Assembly (NCBI GenBank): GCA_002396335.1
Contig: DGXN01000032.1
Location: 1 to 43,104 of the forward strand
DNA: 43,104 nt
From: Bacteroidales bacterium UBA4231
GTDB lineage: Bacteria; Bacteroidota; Bacteroidia; Bacteroidales; UBA932
Direction: 5' to 3'
Positions 23,654 to 32,281 of the stretch are shown here, in pieces. Position numbers and translations under genes: made by a program. The notes under the pieces were generated by a model. It did not search any database. It was given only the letters and a program-made list of their open reading frames with translations, and was not told where the DNA came from. Every line of letters starts with the position of its first letter. Within the stretch, counting starts at the first letter, position 1.

Positions 23654-24721
23654 TTATTTCATCCGATAGGGCTGATCTTCGTACAGGAGATAGCGTTTGG
23701 CCTTGCGGATCCATTTCTGTTCTTCCACTTTTACGTGCTCCTGCACGACGTCAAAGCCGATTTCTTCCTTCAGGTAGGCTTCCAGGACCGGGTCGGAGAG
23801 TTTGGTCCAGAAGGCGGGCTGGAACTCGAAGGCGGAGTAGTGCTCGCGGAACCAGCGCATCAGGTGCAGGGTGTGCAGCAGGCTGTGATAGGGCTCTCCG
23901 GGCACCAGCATGATCTGGAATCCGAAGCAGCGTTCCCCCTGGTACCGGCCGGCAGCCGGGGTGAAGGAGCAGGGGCGGAGGAGCGCTCCGTGGGCCTGCG
24001 GCAGATCTTCCGGGTGCAGCGGCTTCACAAACGGCGCGCCGATGTACTCGTACGGCCGGGCGGTGCCGATACCGGGCGTGATGGTGGTGTTGTTCCAGAG
24101 TCCACCGCCGCTGTACAGGTACGAACTGAACAGGCCGGGGATGTCGGACGCCGGCGCGATGGTCCAGGGCATCAGCTGCCGGACGGCGTCCGTGGCCATG
24201 GCCGATATGACGTGGATGGGGAATCTGGCGCCGATCTCCGCCGCGTACAGGTTCACCAGCTCTCCCAGCGTAAGGCCGTGCCGATGGGCGACTTTCGGGA
24301 CGTACATCTCGCCCGCGACGGCGGGTATGGTGCCTTCCACCACGCGGCCGGACGGGTTGATGTGGTCTACGATATACAGGGAAGGCGCTTCATCGCCCAG
24401 GAGCTTGAGCATCTCCATGAGCTGTATCACATCCTTGGTGTAGTTGAACCAGCGCACGCCCACGTCCTGGATCTCCACTACGACGGCGTTCAGTTCGCGG
24501 AGCTGGTCGGCCTCGAAGACGATGTGGTTGGTGCCGGGGGTGAGCTCGGCGTCCCTGGGGGTGAAGACCGTCTGGAGATTCCCGCGGGCGGAGAACAGTT
24601 CCCACATCCACCGGCCTTTGGCCGTGTCCCAGCAGCTCTGGGTGCAGAAACAGCCTACCTTGCCGTAGAGCAGGGCCTTGTCCAGCTGGTCCTCCAGTGG
24701 TGTGGTCCGGAACGAGAACAT
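23654..24721 (-). CDS. DUF1343 (NamZ-type, GH171) protein without signal peptide
   Basis: Product of 355 residues. DUF1343 features visible include VVEIQDVGVRWFNYTKDVI, LYIVDHINPSGRVVEGT, MYVPKVAHRHGLTLGELV and LYSGGGLWNNTTITPGIGTARPYEYIGAP. Characterised members (NamZ) are exo-beta-N-acetylmuramidases that release MurNAc from peptidoglycan fragments. This copy lacks any signal peptide or lipobox and starts MFSFRTTPLEDQLDKALL, so it would act in the cytoplasm or be a divergent relative. Its ATG overlaps the glmM stop (TGATG), coupling it to amino-sugar metabolism. Confidence 0.85.
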   Translation of the reverse strand: MFSFRTTPLEDQLDKALLYGKVGCFCTQSCWDTAKGRWMWELFSARGNLQTVFTPRDAELTPGTNHIVFEADQLRELNAVVVEIQDVGVRWFNYTKDVIQLMEMLKLLGDEAPSLYIVDHINPSGRVVEGTIPAVAGEMYVPKVAHRHGLTLGELVNLYAAEIGARFPIHVISAMATDAVRQLMPWTIAPASDIPGLFSSYLYSGGGLWNNTTITPGIGTARPYEYIGAPFVKPLHPEDLPQAHGALLRPCSFTPAAGRYQGERCFGFQIMLVPGEPYHSLLHTLHLMRWFREHYSAFEFQPAFWTKLSDPVLEAYLKEEIGFDVVQEHVKVEEQKWIRKAKRYLLYEDQPYRMK

Positions 24722-26133
24722 CAGCCGATGATCTTTTTGGCGACGGCAATGACCTCATTGCCAAGGGCTTCCGCAGCCTCGGGGGTGGAGGCTTCGGAGT
24801 AGATGCGGATGATGGGCTCCGTGTTGGATTTGCGCAGGTGCACCCAGGTCTTGGAGGCTTCGAAGTCAATCTTGACGCCGTCGATGTCGTTGATGTGCTC
24901 GGAGGCGTAGATTTTCTTGAGCTCGGACAGGATCTTCTCGATGAGGGCCGGGTCGCTGAGCTGGAGCTTGTTCTTGGCGATATAGTACTGCGGGTAGGTC
25001 TTCTTGAGCTCGCTCACTTTCATGCCTTTGTGGGCCAGGTTCGACAGGAACAGGGCCACGCCCACCATGGCGTCACGGCCGGCGTGGAGGGCCGGATAGA
25101 TGACTCCGCCGTTTCCTTCTCCGCCGATGAGGGCGCCCACTTCGTGCATCTTGGTGGTCACGTTCACTTCGCCCACGGCGGCGGCGTAATACTTGCCGCC
25201 ATGCTTCTCCGTCACATCGCGGAGGGCGCGGGTGGAGGAGAGGTTGGAGACGGTGGCGATGGGCTTGCCTTCCTTTTGGGCTAGTTCACAAAGGTAGTCG
25301 GCCACGGAGACCAGGGTATATTCTTCCACGAAGGGCTCGCCGTTTTCGCTGATGAAGGCGAGCCGGTCCACATCCGGGTCCACGGAGACGCCCAGGTCGG
25401 CTTTCTCTTTCTTCACGGTTTCGCACAGGTCCGTGAGGTTGGCGGGAAGCGGTTCGGGATTGTGGGCAAAATCGCCGGTGGGGTTGCAGTTCAGGCCGAT
25501 GCACTTGACGCCGAGGCGTTTCAGCAGCCGGGGCATGATGATTCCGCCCACGGAGTTGATGGCGTCCACCACTACTGTGAAATGAGCGGCCTTGACGGCT
25601 TCCACGTCCACGGCCGGGAGGGCCAGGACGGCATCCAGGTGCTTGTCGGTGAAATCTTCTTCCTCAATGGTGCCCAGGGCGTCCACTTCCGCGAAACGGA
25701 AGGCTTCGTCGGCCGCTACGTCCAGGACGGCCTGACCTTCTGCGGCGGTGAGGAATTCTCCCTTGTCGTTGAGGAGCTTGAGGGCGTTCCACTGGCGCGG
25801 GTTGTGGCTGGCGGTGAGGATGATGCCACCGTCGGCCTGGGCGAACAGGACGGCCATTTCAGTGGTGGGCGTGGAGGCAAAGCCGCATTTGACGACGTCG
25901 ATGCCGCAGCCCACGAGGGTCCCGACGACCAGCTGTTCCACCATGTCGCCGGACAGGCGGGCGTCCTTGCCCACGACAATCTTGTAACGGGAGCCGTTGG
26001 GAGCGGGTTTCCGCTGGGGCAGGGTGGCGGCGTATGCGGCCGTGAATTTGACAATGTCTACAGGGGTGAGGGCCTCTCCGGGGGTGCCGCCGATGGTGCC
26101 GCGGATGCCGGAAATGGATTTGATGAGTGTCAT
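24721..26133 (-). CDS. glmM: Phosphoglucosamine mutase
   Basis: Product of 470 residues that interconverts glucosamine-6-P and glucosamine-1-P for UDP-GlcNAc synthesis. The phosphoserine loop is GGIILTASHNPRQWN (S109), the magnesium loop is VSVDPDVDRLAF, the sugar-binding loop is GGEGNGGVIYP and the C-terminal phosphate site is RKSNTEPIIRIYSEA. It begins directly with MTLIKSISGIRGTIGG. A phosphomannomutase/phosphoglucomutase role is the alternative, but the sequence agrees best with the Bacteroidota GlmM type. It is the first gene of a two-gene operon with the DUF1343 protein. Confidence 0.88.
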   Translation of the reverse strand: MTLIKSISGIRGTIGGTPGEALTPVDIVKFTAAYAATLPQRKPAPNGSRYKIVVGKDARLSGDMVEQLVVGTLVGCGIDVVKCGFASTPTTEMAVLFAQADGGIILTASHNPRQWNALKLLNDKGEFLTAAEGQAVLDVAADEAFRFAEVDALGTIEEEDFTDKHLDAVLALPAVDVEAVKAAHFTVVVDAINSVGGIIMPRLLKRLGVKCIGLNCNPTGDFAHNPEPLPANLTDLCETVKKEKADLGVSVDPDVDRLAFISENGEPFVEEYTLVSVADYLCELAQKEGKPIATVSNLSSTRALRDVTEKHGGKYYAAAVGEVNVTTKMHEVGALIGGEGNGGVIYPALHAGRDAMVGVALFLSNLAHKGMKVSELKKTYPQYYIAKNKLQLSDPALIEKILSELKKIYASEHINDIDGVKIDFEASKTWVHLRKSNTEPIIRIYSEASTPEAAEALGNEVIAVAKKIIG

Positions 26134-26163
26134 ATAAAGTTAGTTTTATTTCATTTAGTCTTG

Positions 26164-26180
26164 CAAAGTTATTAATTTTG
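26164..26180. promoter_or_regulatory. Abutting divergent -7 boxes of glmM and the DUF486 gene
   Basis: TAACTTTG on the minus strand (26164-26171) serves glmM. TAATTTTG on the plus strand (26173-26180) serves the gene at 26203. The two boxes are one base apart, so the two promoters must compete for polymerase. Confidence 0.55.
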
Positions 26181-26202
26181 CGCCCCAATTACAAATGAAA
26201 CC

Positions 26203-26571
26203 ATGAACGGATTCTGGACCATTCTTATGCTCGTGTTTTCGAACGTATTCATGACGTTCGCCTGGTACGGCCACCTGAAACTGCAGGAGATGAAAATCTC
26301 CACCGGCTGGCCGCTCATCCTCATCATCCTCTTCTCCTGGGGCATCGCTTTTTTTGAGTACTGCCTCACGGTGCCAGCCAACCGGATTGGCTTCCAGGGA
26401 AACGGCGGACCGTTCAACCTGATGCAACTGAAGGTGATCCAGGAAGTGATTTCCCTGACCATCTTTACCGTTATCGTCACCTTCCTGTTCAAGGGACAGC
26501 CCTTCCAGTGGAATCTTCTGGCAGCCTTTTTCTGCCTGGTAATGGCTGTTTTCTTCGTATTTTTGAAATAA
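26203..26571 (+). CDS. DUF486 (DMT-superfamily) small membrane protein
   Basis: Product of 122 residues with four transmembrane segments (FWTILMLVFSNVFMTFAW; GWPLILIILFSWGIAFFEY; ISLTIFTVIVTFLF; WNLLAAFFCLVMAVFFVFL). The FFEYCLTVPANRIGFQG block is the signature of the conserved DUF486 family, which resembles half-size drug/metabolite transporters. The function is unknown. It is monocistronic. Confidence 0.85.
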   Translation: MNGFWTILMLVFSNVFMTFAWYGHLKLQEMKISTGWPLILIILFSWGIAFFEYCLTVPANRIGFQGNGGPFNLMQLKVIQEVISLTIFTVIVTFLFKGQPFQWNLLAAFFCLVMAVFFVFLK

Positions 26572-26575
26572 AAAA

Positions 26576-26606
26576 TTTGGAGATTCGGATTTTTATCGTA
26601 CCTTTG
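26576..26606 (+). promoter_or_regulatory. Promoter of tRNA-Glu
   Basis: TTTG at 26576-26579 and TACCTTTG at 26599-26606 with exactly 19 bases between them. It lies 12 bases before the mature tRNA 5' end. Confidence 0.75.
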
Positions 26607-26617
26607 CAGTCCTATCC

Positions 26618-26692
26618 GCTGGGTTCGTATAACGGTTAGTACTCGAGATTCTCAATCTCGCAATAGGAGTTCGATTCTCCTACCCAGTACCA
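26618..26692 (+). tRNA. tRNA-Glu (anticodon CUC)
   Basis: A 75-base cloverleaf with encoded CCA. The acceptor stem is GCTGGGT / ACCCAGT (G-T at the first pair), the D arm contains TATAACGGTTAGTA, and the anticodon stem CGAGA/TCTCG closes loop TTCTCAA, with CTC at 26651-26653. The T arm is AGGAG TTCGATT CTCCT. A CUC anticodon reads GAG. It has a consensus promoter and its own terminator. Confidence 0.93.
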
Positions 26693-26694
26693 AA

Positions 26695-26730
26695 AACGCC
26701 AGTCTGCTGTCACAGGCTGGCGTTTTTTTC
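26695..26730. terminator. Terminator after tRNA-Glu
   Basis: An 8-bp stem AACGCCAG / CTGGCGTT with a 14-base loop is followed by a T run. The A run on its left lets it serve the convergent minus-strand gene ending at 26743. Confidence 0.8.
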
Positions 26731-26742
26731 GTATATATGTCC

Positions 26743-27315
26743 TTAGAAAACCAGTTGGGCCCCCACGCCGTTGGGGGTGGAGCCAAGCTGGACCTGCGGG
26801 ACCGGACGCTTTCCGTTGTAGGTATGGACGACGCTGTTGAGTTTGTGGCAGTTCACCACGATCAGCGGAATGCCGGCAGCGAGGGCTGCTGTCCCCACCA
26901 GCGCGGCGACCGTGCCGCCGGTAATATAGGGTTTCCCCGCGTCGGCCCCTTTCTGCGCCGCCTGCTGGGACGACTCCTGGCCTCCGATGGAGCCCACGAC
27001 TGCACCTGCGGTTGCCCCGAAGGCGGATGTGAGAAGGCCCACGAGGGCGACGCCCATGCCGCCGACGGCGGCGACGCCTCCTCCTATGGTAAGGCCGATA
27101 CCCGTGTTCCGCCAGGCTTTTGCCTTGTCCCATGTCCGGGTATAGTCGGTGCCGTCAATGTCGGACAGAAGGGTCGCCTGCTCTTGGGGAGTGAGCTTCA
27201 CCCCGTCCAGTTTCAGGTGCGTGCCGGAACGTTTGAGAACGCCGGAGGTGGCGTACTGGGCCTGTGCAGTGAAACAGAGCGCTGCAAAGGCGACAAGGAG
27301 AATCCATCTTTTCAT
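26743..27315 (-). CDS. Secreted glycine-rich hydrophobic protein of unknown function
   Basis: Product of 190 residues. The signal peptide MKRWILLVAFAALCFTAQAQ is followed by a segment with YATSGVLKRSGTHLKLDGVKL and then two glycine/alanine-rich hydrophobic stretches (GIGLTIGGGVAAVGGMGVAL; GGTVAALVGTAALAAGIPLIV) that resemble glycine-zipper membrane segments. The tail is PQVQLGSTPNGVGAQLVF; a C-terminal aromatic residue is common in outer-membrane proteins. I recognise no functional family. A TATGTTTG box (27339-27346, minus) is 24 bases from the start. Confidence 0.75.
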   Translation of the reverse strand: MKRWILLVAFAALCFTAQAQYATSGVLKRSGTHLKLDGVKLTPQEQATLLSDIDGTDYTRTWDKAKAWRNTGIGLTIGGGVAAVGGMGVALVGLLTSAFGATAGAVVGSIGGQESSQQAAQKGADAGKPYITGGTVAALVGTAALAAGIPLIVVNCHKLNSVVHTYNGKRPVPQVQLGSTPNGVGAQLVF

Positions 27316-27338
27316 GTTGGCTTGCAATTTATTCGTTG

Positions 27339-27377
27339 CAAACATACGAAAAAAATCAGAAATAATTTGTAAGTTTG
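27339..27377. promoter_or_regulatory. Divergent -7 boxes for the glycine-rich gene and the sialoglycoprotein operon
   Basis: TATGTTTG on the minus strand (27339-27346) and TAAGTTTG on the plus strand (27370-27377). The plus box is 26 bases before the ATG at 27404. An imperfect palindrome GTGGTTAACCAC at 27379-27390 lies exactly at the expected operon transcription start and could be an operator. Confidence 0.5.
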
Positions 27378-27403
27378 TGTGGTTAACCACAATTCCCGCC
27401 CCG

Positions 27404-30328
27404 ATGAGACGCGCCCTGACTTTTGTCCTGCTCTTTCTGTCCCTTTTTCTCCTGGAGGCCAGGAAGAAAACACCCGTGAAAGTATCCTGCATCGGAGACA
27501 GCATCACCTATGGCATGAAGCTGGAAAACCGTGAGCGGGAAGCCTATCCCTCCAAACTCCAGCTGATGCTCGGGGACGGGTATGTGGTCGGGAATTTCGG
27601 GAAGTCCGGGGCGACGCTCCTGAGGCGCGGCCACCGTCCTTATATGGACCAGGAAGAATTCCGCCGGGCCATGGACTTCGCCGGCGACATCGTGGTCATC
27701 CACCTGGGCATCAACGACACCGACCCCCGCGACTGGCCCCTCTATTCGGCCGATTTCGTGGACGACTACCTGGCCCTTATCGACAGTCTCCGCTCCAGCA
27801 ATCCCAAGGCCGAGTTCTATGTGGCCAGGATGACCCCCATCGGCCATACGCATCCGCGCTTTCTGAGCGGGACCAAGCAGTATCACGGGGAAATCCAGGA
27901 AGCCATAAAAGAGGTCGTGGAGCGCTCCGGTGCCCGGTATATCGATTTCTACGAGCCCCTGTACCACTATCCCTGGATGCTCCCGGATGCCGTCCATCCC
28001 ACTGCCGCAGGGACCGAATTCCTGGCCCTGGAGGTGTACGGTGCCATCACCGGCGACTGGGGCGGCCTGCAGCTCCCCCAGTGGTACAGTGACAACATGG
28101 TTCTCCCGCGCGACAAGGTGTTCACAATCAGCGGAAAGGCCGACGCCGGAGAAAAAGTGACCGTTAAGCTTTCCGGGAAATCCTATACGGCCGTGGCCGG
28201 TCCGGACGGCGGATGGGCGGTCCAGGCCGGGCCGTTCCCTGCAGCGCTCTCCGCTTCGTTGTCGGTACGGGCCGGAAAGAAAAAGCTGAACTTCAAAAAC
28301 GTCGCTTTCGGCGATATCTGGCTCCTCAGCGGCCAGTCCAACATGGAGTTCAGCCTGCAGCAGTGCTCCACGGCGGCCGATTCCCTCTCCGCCGCCGATC
28401 CTGGCCTCCGCCTGTATGACATGAAGTGCCGCTTTCGCACGGACGACCTTGCCTGGAAGCCGTGGGAAGTGGTGGACGTGCAGTACCTGGATTATTTCCG
28501 CCCTGTGCAGTGGATGCAGGCCAGTCCCGCGACGGCGGCGCAGTTCAGCGCCATCGGCTATTATTTCGGGAAAGCCCTCAGGGACAGCCTCCAGGTGCCC
28601 GTGGGCCTGATCTGCAATGCCGTGGGCGGCTCCACCGCGGAGTCCTGGGTGGACCGGGAGCTCCTGGAAACCCGCTTCCCGGAAATCCTGTACGACTGGC
28701 TGGACAACCCGGAAATCATGGAATGGGCCCGTGACCGTGCAAAGAAGAATCTCTCGGAAGGGGAGGGAACGCGCCATCCGTATGAACCCTGCTACTTGTT
28801 CGAGTCGGCCCTGCTGCCGCTGAAAGACTGCCCTGTGACGGGCGTCCTGTGGTACCAGGGCGAATCCAATGCCGACAACATCCCCGTCCATGAGCGGCTG
28901 TTCCCGCTGGTGGTGGATTCTTTCCGCGGCCTGTTCGGCCCGGTTCCCTTTTACTATGCGCAGCTGTCGGAAATGAACCGTCCCGCCTGGCCTGCCTTCC
29001 GTGCTTCCCAGGAAAAGCTGCTCCGGAGCCGTCCCAAACTGGGGATGGTGGTGACCAAAGACCTCGGGGAGTGGACGGAAGTCCATTACCGGAACAAGAA
29101 ACCGGCGGGGGAGTGCTTTGCCGCCCTGGCCCTGAATGACTGTTACGGGAAAGAAGACTTCCCGTCGCACTTCGAGGATGCCACCCTCCGGCTGGACTAT
29201 GTCTTCTGCGGAGACGCCCGCCGTCAGGACATTTACCTGCGGCAGCTTTTCCGCACCGGGGCCTGGGCCGGGAGGCGTTCCCATCTGCAGGAGCCCCTGC
29301 TGAAGGGCAACGGGCAGGTCCGCGTCCTGGACCCGGAGAGCGGGGCCTGCCTGTATGCGAACAGCTTCTCCTCCCTCTTCCAGGAATGGACCGTGACCGA
29401 GGAAGCCACCCGGGTGCCGAAAGCTTTCGAAAACAGCCTCCAGGTACCCTTCCCGAAGCATCCCGTCAACATTGAAATCACCCTGACGGACACCCACGGA
29501 AAAGTGTCGGCCCGCATCTGCCATCCCGTGGACCCGGCCGATATCCTCATCCGCCCGCTGGAGGACAACGGCTACCCCGTGCAAACGGTCCACGGGGGCG
29601 GCAATCTGGCGGAGACCATTGATATCGTGGTGGTCTCGGAAGGTTACACGGAAGCGGAAAAGGCCAAATTCTTTGCCGATGCCCACCGCGCGGCCGGCGC
29701 CCTTTTCTCCCATGAGCCTTTCAAGAGCCGCGCCGCTCAGTTCTCGATGCGGGCAGTGTTCGTTCCGTCGGCCCGGAGCGGCGTGAGTGTCCCGCACGGG
29801 AAAGACTGGAAAAAGACGGCATTCTCCAGTCATTTCGACACCTTCTATTCGGCCCGTTACCTGACGACGGGCGCCGTCTGGGAGGTGTGGAACAGCATCG
29901 GCACCGTTCCTTTCGAGCATGTGATCGTCCTGGCGAATACGTCCGTCTACGGCGGCGGGGGCATTTACAACAGCATCACCATCATGAACAGCGGTCACCG
30001 TACCTTCGTTCCGGTGCTGGTGCATGAGTTCGGGCATGCTTTCGCCGGCCTTGGAGACGAGTATTACTACGATGACCAGTTCGACACCCAGTATCCCTCC
30101 GATACTGAGCCCTGGGAACCCAATCTCACCACCCTCAGGGACTTCAGCGCCAAATGGGGCGACCTGATCGACCTGGGACAGGCCGGCCTGTACGAAGGCG
30201 GCGGCTACCAGTCCAAGGGCGTATACCGGCCGGCACCGGACTGCCGCATGAAAACCAACGAGTGTGACCGCTTCTGCCCCGTATGCGAGCGCGCCATCCT
30301 GCAAATGATTGATTATTATACCAAATAA
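27404..30328 (+). CDS. Fusion of SGNH esterase, sialate O-acetylesterase and M64 metallopeptidase
   Basis: Product of 974 residues, apparently secreted (hydrophobic N-terminus, residues 4-18). Domain 1 (about 25-215) is an SGNH/GDSL hydrolase with GDSITYG (S33), LGINDTD (N104) and DAVHPT (D195, H198). Domain 2 (about 225-590) is a sialate O-acetylesterase with LLSGQSNMEF (S312), WYQGESNA (E487) and a C-terminal DLGEWTEVH (H561). Domain 3 (about 595-720) looks like the beta-rich N-terminal domain of M64 peptidases. Domain 4 (about 735-974) is the M64 catalytic part with VLVHEFGHAFAGLGDEYY (zinc ligands H874, H878, probable D885; E875 catalytic). M64 enzymes include an IgA-cleaving peptidase. 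It is the first gene of the operon; the ATG follows a TAAGTTTG box. Confidence 0.9.
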   Translation: MRRALTFVLLFLSLFLLEARKKTPVKVSCIGDSITYGMKLENREREAYPSKLQLMLGDGYVVGNFGKSGATLLRRGHRPYMDQEEFRRAMDFAGDIVVIHLGINDTDPRDWPLYSADFVDDYLALIDSLRSSNPKAEFYVARMTPIGHTHPRFLSGTKQYHGEIQEAIKEVVERSGARYIDFYEPLYHYPWMLPDAVHPTAAGTEFLALEVYGAITGDWGGLQLPQWYSDNMVLPRDKVFTISGKADAGEKVTVKLSGKSYTAVAGPDGGWAVQAGPFPAALSASLSVRAGKKKLNFKNVAFGDIWLLSGQSNMEFSLQQCSTAADSLSAADPGLRLYDMKCRFRTDDLAWKPWEVVDVQYLDYFRPVQWMQASPATAAQFSAIGYYFGKALRDSLQVPVGLICNAVGGSTAESWVDRELLETRFPEILYDWLDNPEIMEWARDRAKKNLSEGEGTRHPYEPCYLFESALLPLKDCPVTGVLWYQGESNADNIPVHERLFPLVVDSFRGLFGPVPFYYAQLSEMNRPAWPAFRASQEKLLRSRPKLGMVVTKDLGEWTEVHYRNKKPAGECFAALALNDCYGKEDFPSHFEDATLRLDYVFCGDARRQDIYLRQLFRTGAWAGRRSHLQEPLLKGNGQVRVLDPESGACLYANSFSSLFQEWTVTEEATRVPKAFENSLQVPFPKHPVNIEITLTDTHGKVSARICHPVDPADILIRPLEDNGYPVQTVHGGGNLAETIDIVVVSEGYTEAEKAKFFADAHRAAGALFSHEPFKSRAAQFSMRAVFVPSARSGVSVPHGKDWKKTAFSSHFDTFYSARYLTTGAVWEVWNSIGTVPFEHVIVLANTSVYGGGGIYNSITIMNSGHRTFVPVLVHEFGHAFAGLGDEYYYDDQFDTQYPSDTEPWEPNLTTLRDFSAKWGDLIDLGQAGLYEGGGYQSKGVYRPAPDCRMKTNECDRFCPVCERAILQMIDYYTK

Positions 30329-30335
30329 CGCACTT

Positions 30336-31253
30336 ATGGAAAAGATTATCGGCCTTATCGACGCTCCGTTCACTCCGATGAAACCCAACGGGGACATTAA
30401 CCTGGAGCCCATTCCGGCCTATGCCGCCATGCTGGCGAAAAACGGCCTCAAGGGCGTGTTTATCAACGGTTCCTCCGGCGAGGGGTACATGCTTACCACC
30501 CAGGAGCGCAAAGCCCTGGCGGAGGCCTGGGTGAAAGCGGTGCCCGTCGGCTTCAAGGTGATCGTGCACGTGGGAAGCTGCTGCCTCCGCGAGAGCGAGG
30601 AACTGGCCCGCCACGCTGCGGGGCTGGGCGTATGGGGCATCGGCGCCATGGCTCCGCCGTTCCCGAAGATCGGCCGTATCGAGGAACTGGTGAAGTACTG
30701 CGAGACCATTGCTGCCGCTGCGCCGGAGCTCCCGTTCTATTTCTACCACATCCCGGCCTTCAACGGGTGCTTCCTGCCCATGCTGGATTTCCTGAAGGCC
30801 GTCGACGGCCGCATCCCCAACTTCGCCGGCATCAAGTACACGTTCGAAAGTCTGTATGAGTATAATCAGTGCCGCTTGTACAAGGACGGCAAGTTCGACA
30901 TGCTGCACGGTCAGGACGAGACCTACCTCCCGTCCCTTGCCCAGGGCGGCGCCCAAGGCGGAATCTGCGGCACCACCAACTACAACGGCCGCGTGCAGGT
31001 GGCCATCGGCAAGGCCTGGGCGGAAGGAGACCTGGAAAAGGCCCGCGAGCTGCAGAATTTCTCCCAGGCGGTGATCAATGTCATCTGCAACTTCCGCGGC
31101 AACATCGTGGGCGGCAAGCGCATCATGAAACTCATCGGCCTGGACCTGGGGCCCAACCGCGTCCCTTGGCGCAACCTGACCGGCGAGGAAGAACTGCAGC
31201 TGAAGGCCCAGCTGGACCAGATCGGCTTCTTCTCGCGTTGCAATGTCCTTTAA
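30336..31253 (+). CDS. nanA: N-acetylneuraminate lyase
   Basis: Product of 305 residues that splits N-acetylneuraminate into ManNAc and pyruvate. The DapA-superfamily signature is visible: NGSSGEG (46-50), catalytic tyrosine in FYFYHIP (Y137) and Schiff-base lysine in AGIKYTF (K167), with GGAQGGICGTTN near the C-terminal part. The start MEKIIGLIDAPFTPM is used because it lies 7 bases after the fusion gene. Its 3' end overlaps the next gene by 11 bases, indicating translational coupling. It is cytoplasmic. Confidence 0.95.
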   Translation: MEKIIGLIDAPFTPMKPNGDINLEPIPAYAAMLAKNGLKGVFINGSSGEGYMLTTQERKALAEAWVKAVPVGFKVIVHVGSCCLRESEELARHAAGLGVWGIGAMAPPFPKIGRIEELVKYCETIAAAAPELPFYFYHIPAFNGCFLPMLDFLKAVDGRIPNFAGIKYTFESLYEYNQCRLYKDGKFDMLHGQDETYLPSLAQGGAQGGICGTTNYNGRVQVAIGKAWAEGDLEKARELQNFSQAVINVICNFRGNIVGGKRIMKLIGLDLGPNRVPWRNLTGEEELQLKAQLDQIGFFSRCNVL

Positions 31254-32271
31254 ACCAATCATAATGGCGCTCGCCGCCCTGGTGGCGGCTGCCTGTTCAG
31301 AACCTATGAAGCAGCTGCAAGTTACGCTTCTGCCGTCCATTCCGGATGCGGATTATGCAAAGGGTGTATCGGCCCCTTTCTGCGGCTTTGCCGGAGAAAC
31401 GCTTGTTATGGCCGGCGGGGCCAATTTCCCGGATACGCCCCTTCTGGAGGGCGGTTCCAAACGTGTTTATGACAGCATCTGGGCCCTGTCGGACGGGGCC
31501 TGGATCCATGCGGGAAGCCTCCCGGATTCCGTTGCCTACGGGGCTTCGTTCTCCGTTGAGGACGCCTTGGTTTTCGCCGGCGGAAATGTGTGCGGAAAAA
31601 CCACGGACCAAGTGTACAAGGTGAGCCTTCAGGACGGGCAGGCAAAAGTCACTGCGCTTCCGCCGCTTCCCGTCCCCATGGAGCAGTGCGGCTGGTCGCA
31701 GGACGCGGGAACCCTCTTCCTGGTGGGCCAGGAGGGCGTTTTCTGCAGCAAAGCAGGACAGTATGAATGGCAGAAACTGGCCGACGTCCCCGAGCCTCTG
31801 GTGCAGCCCGTCGCTTTTGCCGCAGGCGGGAAGCTCTACCTTTGGGGCGGATTCAATCCTGAGACGCTGCTTGCGCCGGATGCGGGCCGATGTCTGGATT
31901 TGCATACGCTGGAGTGGGGAAGTGCCCCTGCAGTCCCGGACGGCGGCACCTTCGTGGGCGCTTCGGGCGCGACGCTGCCGGACGGAAGGCTGCTTGTCGT
32001 GGGCGGTGTGAACCGCACCGTCTTTGAGCGGGCCCTCCGCAACACCCCCGAAGACCGGATTCCGTATCTGTCACAGGAACCTTCCTGGTACCGGTTCCGG
32101 AAGGAAGTATGGGCATTCGACCCTGTTAAACAGCAGTGGGACATCCTGGGCACCTTCGACGAAACCGCCCTGGCCGGTGCCGGCGTGGCCGTCGGCCGGA
32201 ACGGAATCGTGGTCACCGGCGGCGAATGCAAGCCCGGCGTCCGGAGCCCCCGGAACTTTGTCCTGCATTAG
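31243..32271 (+). CDS. NanM-type N-acetylneuraminate mutarotase (cyclically permuted kelch protein)
   Basis: Product of 342 residues with a lipoprotein signal (ALVAAACSE, C18). Kelch-type repeats follow: GVSAPFCGFAGETLVMAGGANFPD, SVEDALVFAGGNV, GGKLYLWGGFNPE, DGRLLVVGGVNRT and GRNGIVVTGGE. This is the cyclically permuted mutarotase subfamily of NanM, which speeds conversion of released alpha-sialic acid to the beta anomer taken up and used by the lyase. It overlaps nanA by 11 bases. It is probably a periplasm-facing or surface lipoprotein. Confidence 0.9.
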   Translation: MSFKPIIMALAALVAAACSEPMKQLQVTLLPSIPDADYAKGVSAPFCGFAGETLVMAGGANFPDTPLLEGGSKRVYDSIWALSDGAWIHAGSLPDSVAYGASFSVEDALVFAGGNVCGKTTDQVYKVSLQDGQAKVTALPPLPVPMEQCGWSQDAGTLFLVGQEGVFCSKAGQYEWQKLADVPEPLVQPVAFAAGGKLYLWGGFNPETLLAPDAGRCLDLHTLEWGSAPAVPDGGTFVGASGATLPDGRLLVVGGVNRTVFERALRNTPEDRIPYLSQEPSWYRFRKEVWAFDPVKQQWDILGTFDETALAGAGVAVGRNGIVVTGGECKPGVRSPRNFVLH

Positions 32272-32281
32272 TACTTCACTT

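Noticed and set aside
27383..30412. A 1009-codon open frame antisense to the fusion gene
   Set aside because: GC-rich codon bias on the plus strand leaves the antisense frame without stops. The translation has no recognisable domains, while the plus strand has three complete enzyme signatures.
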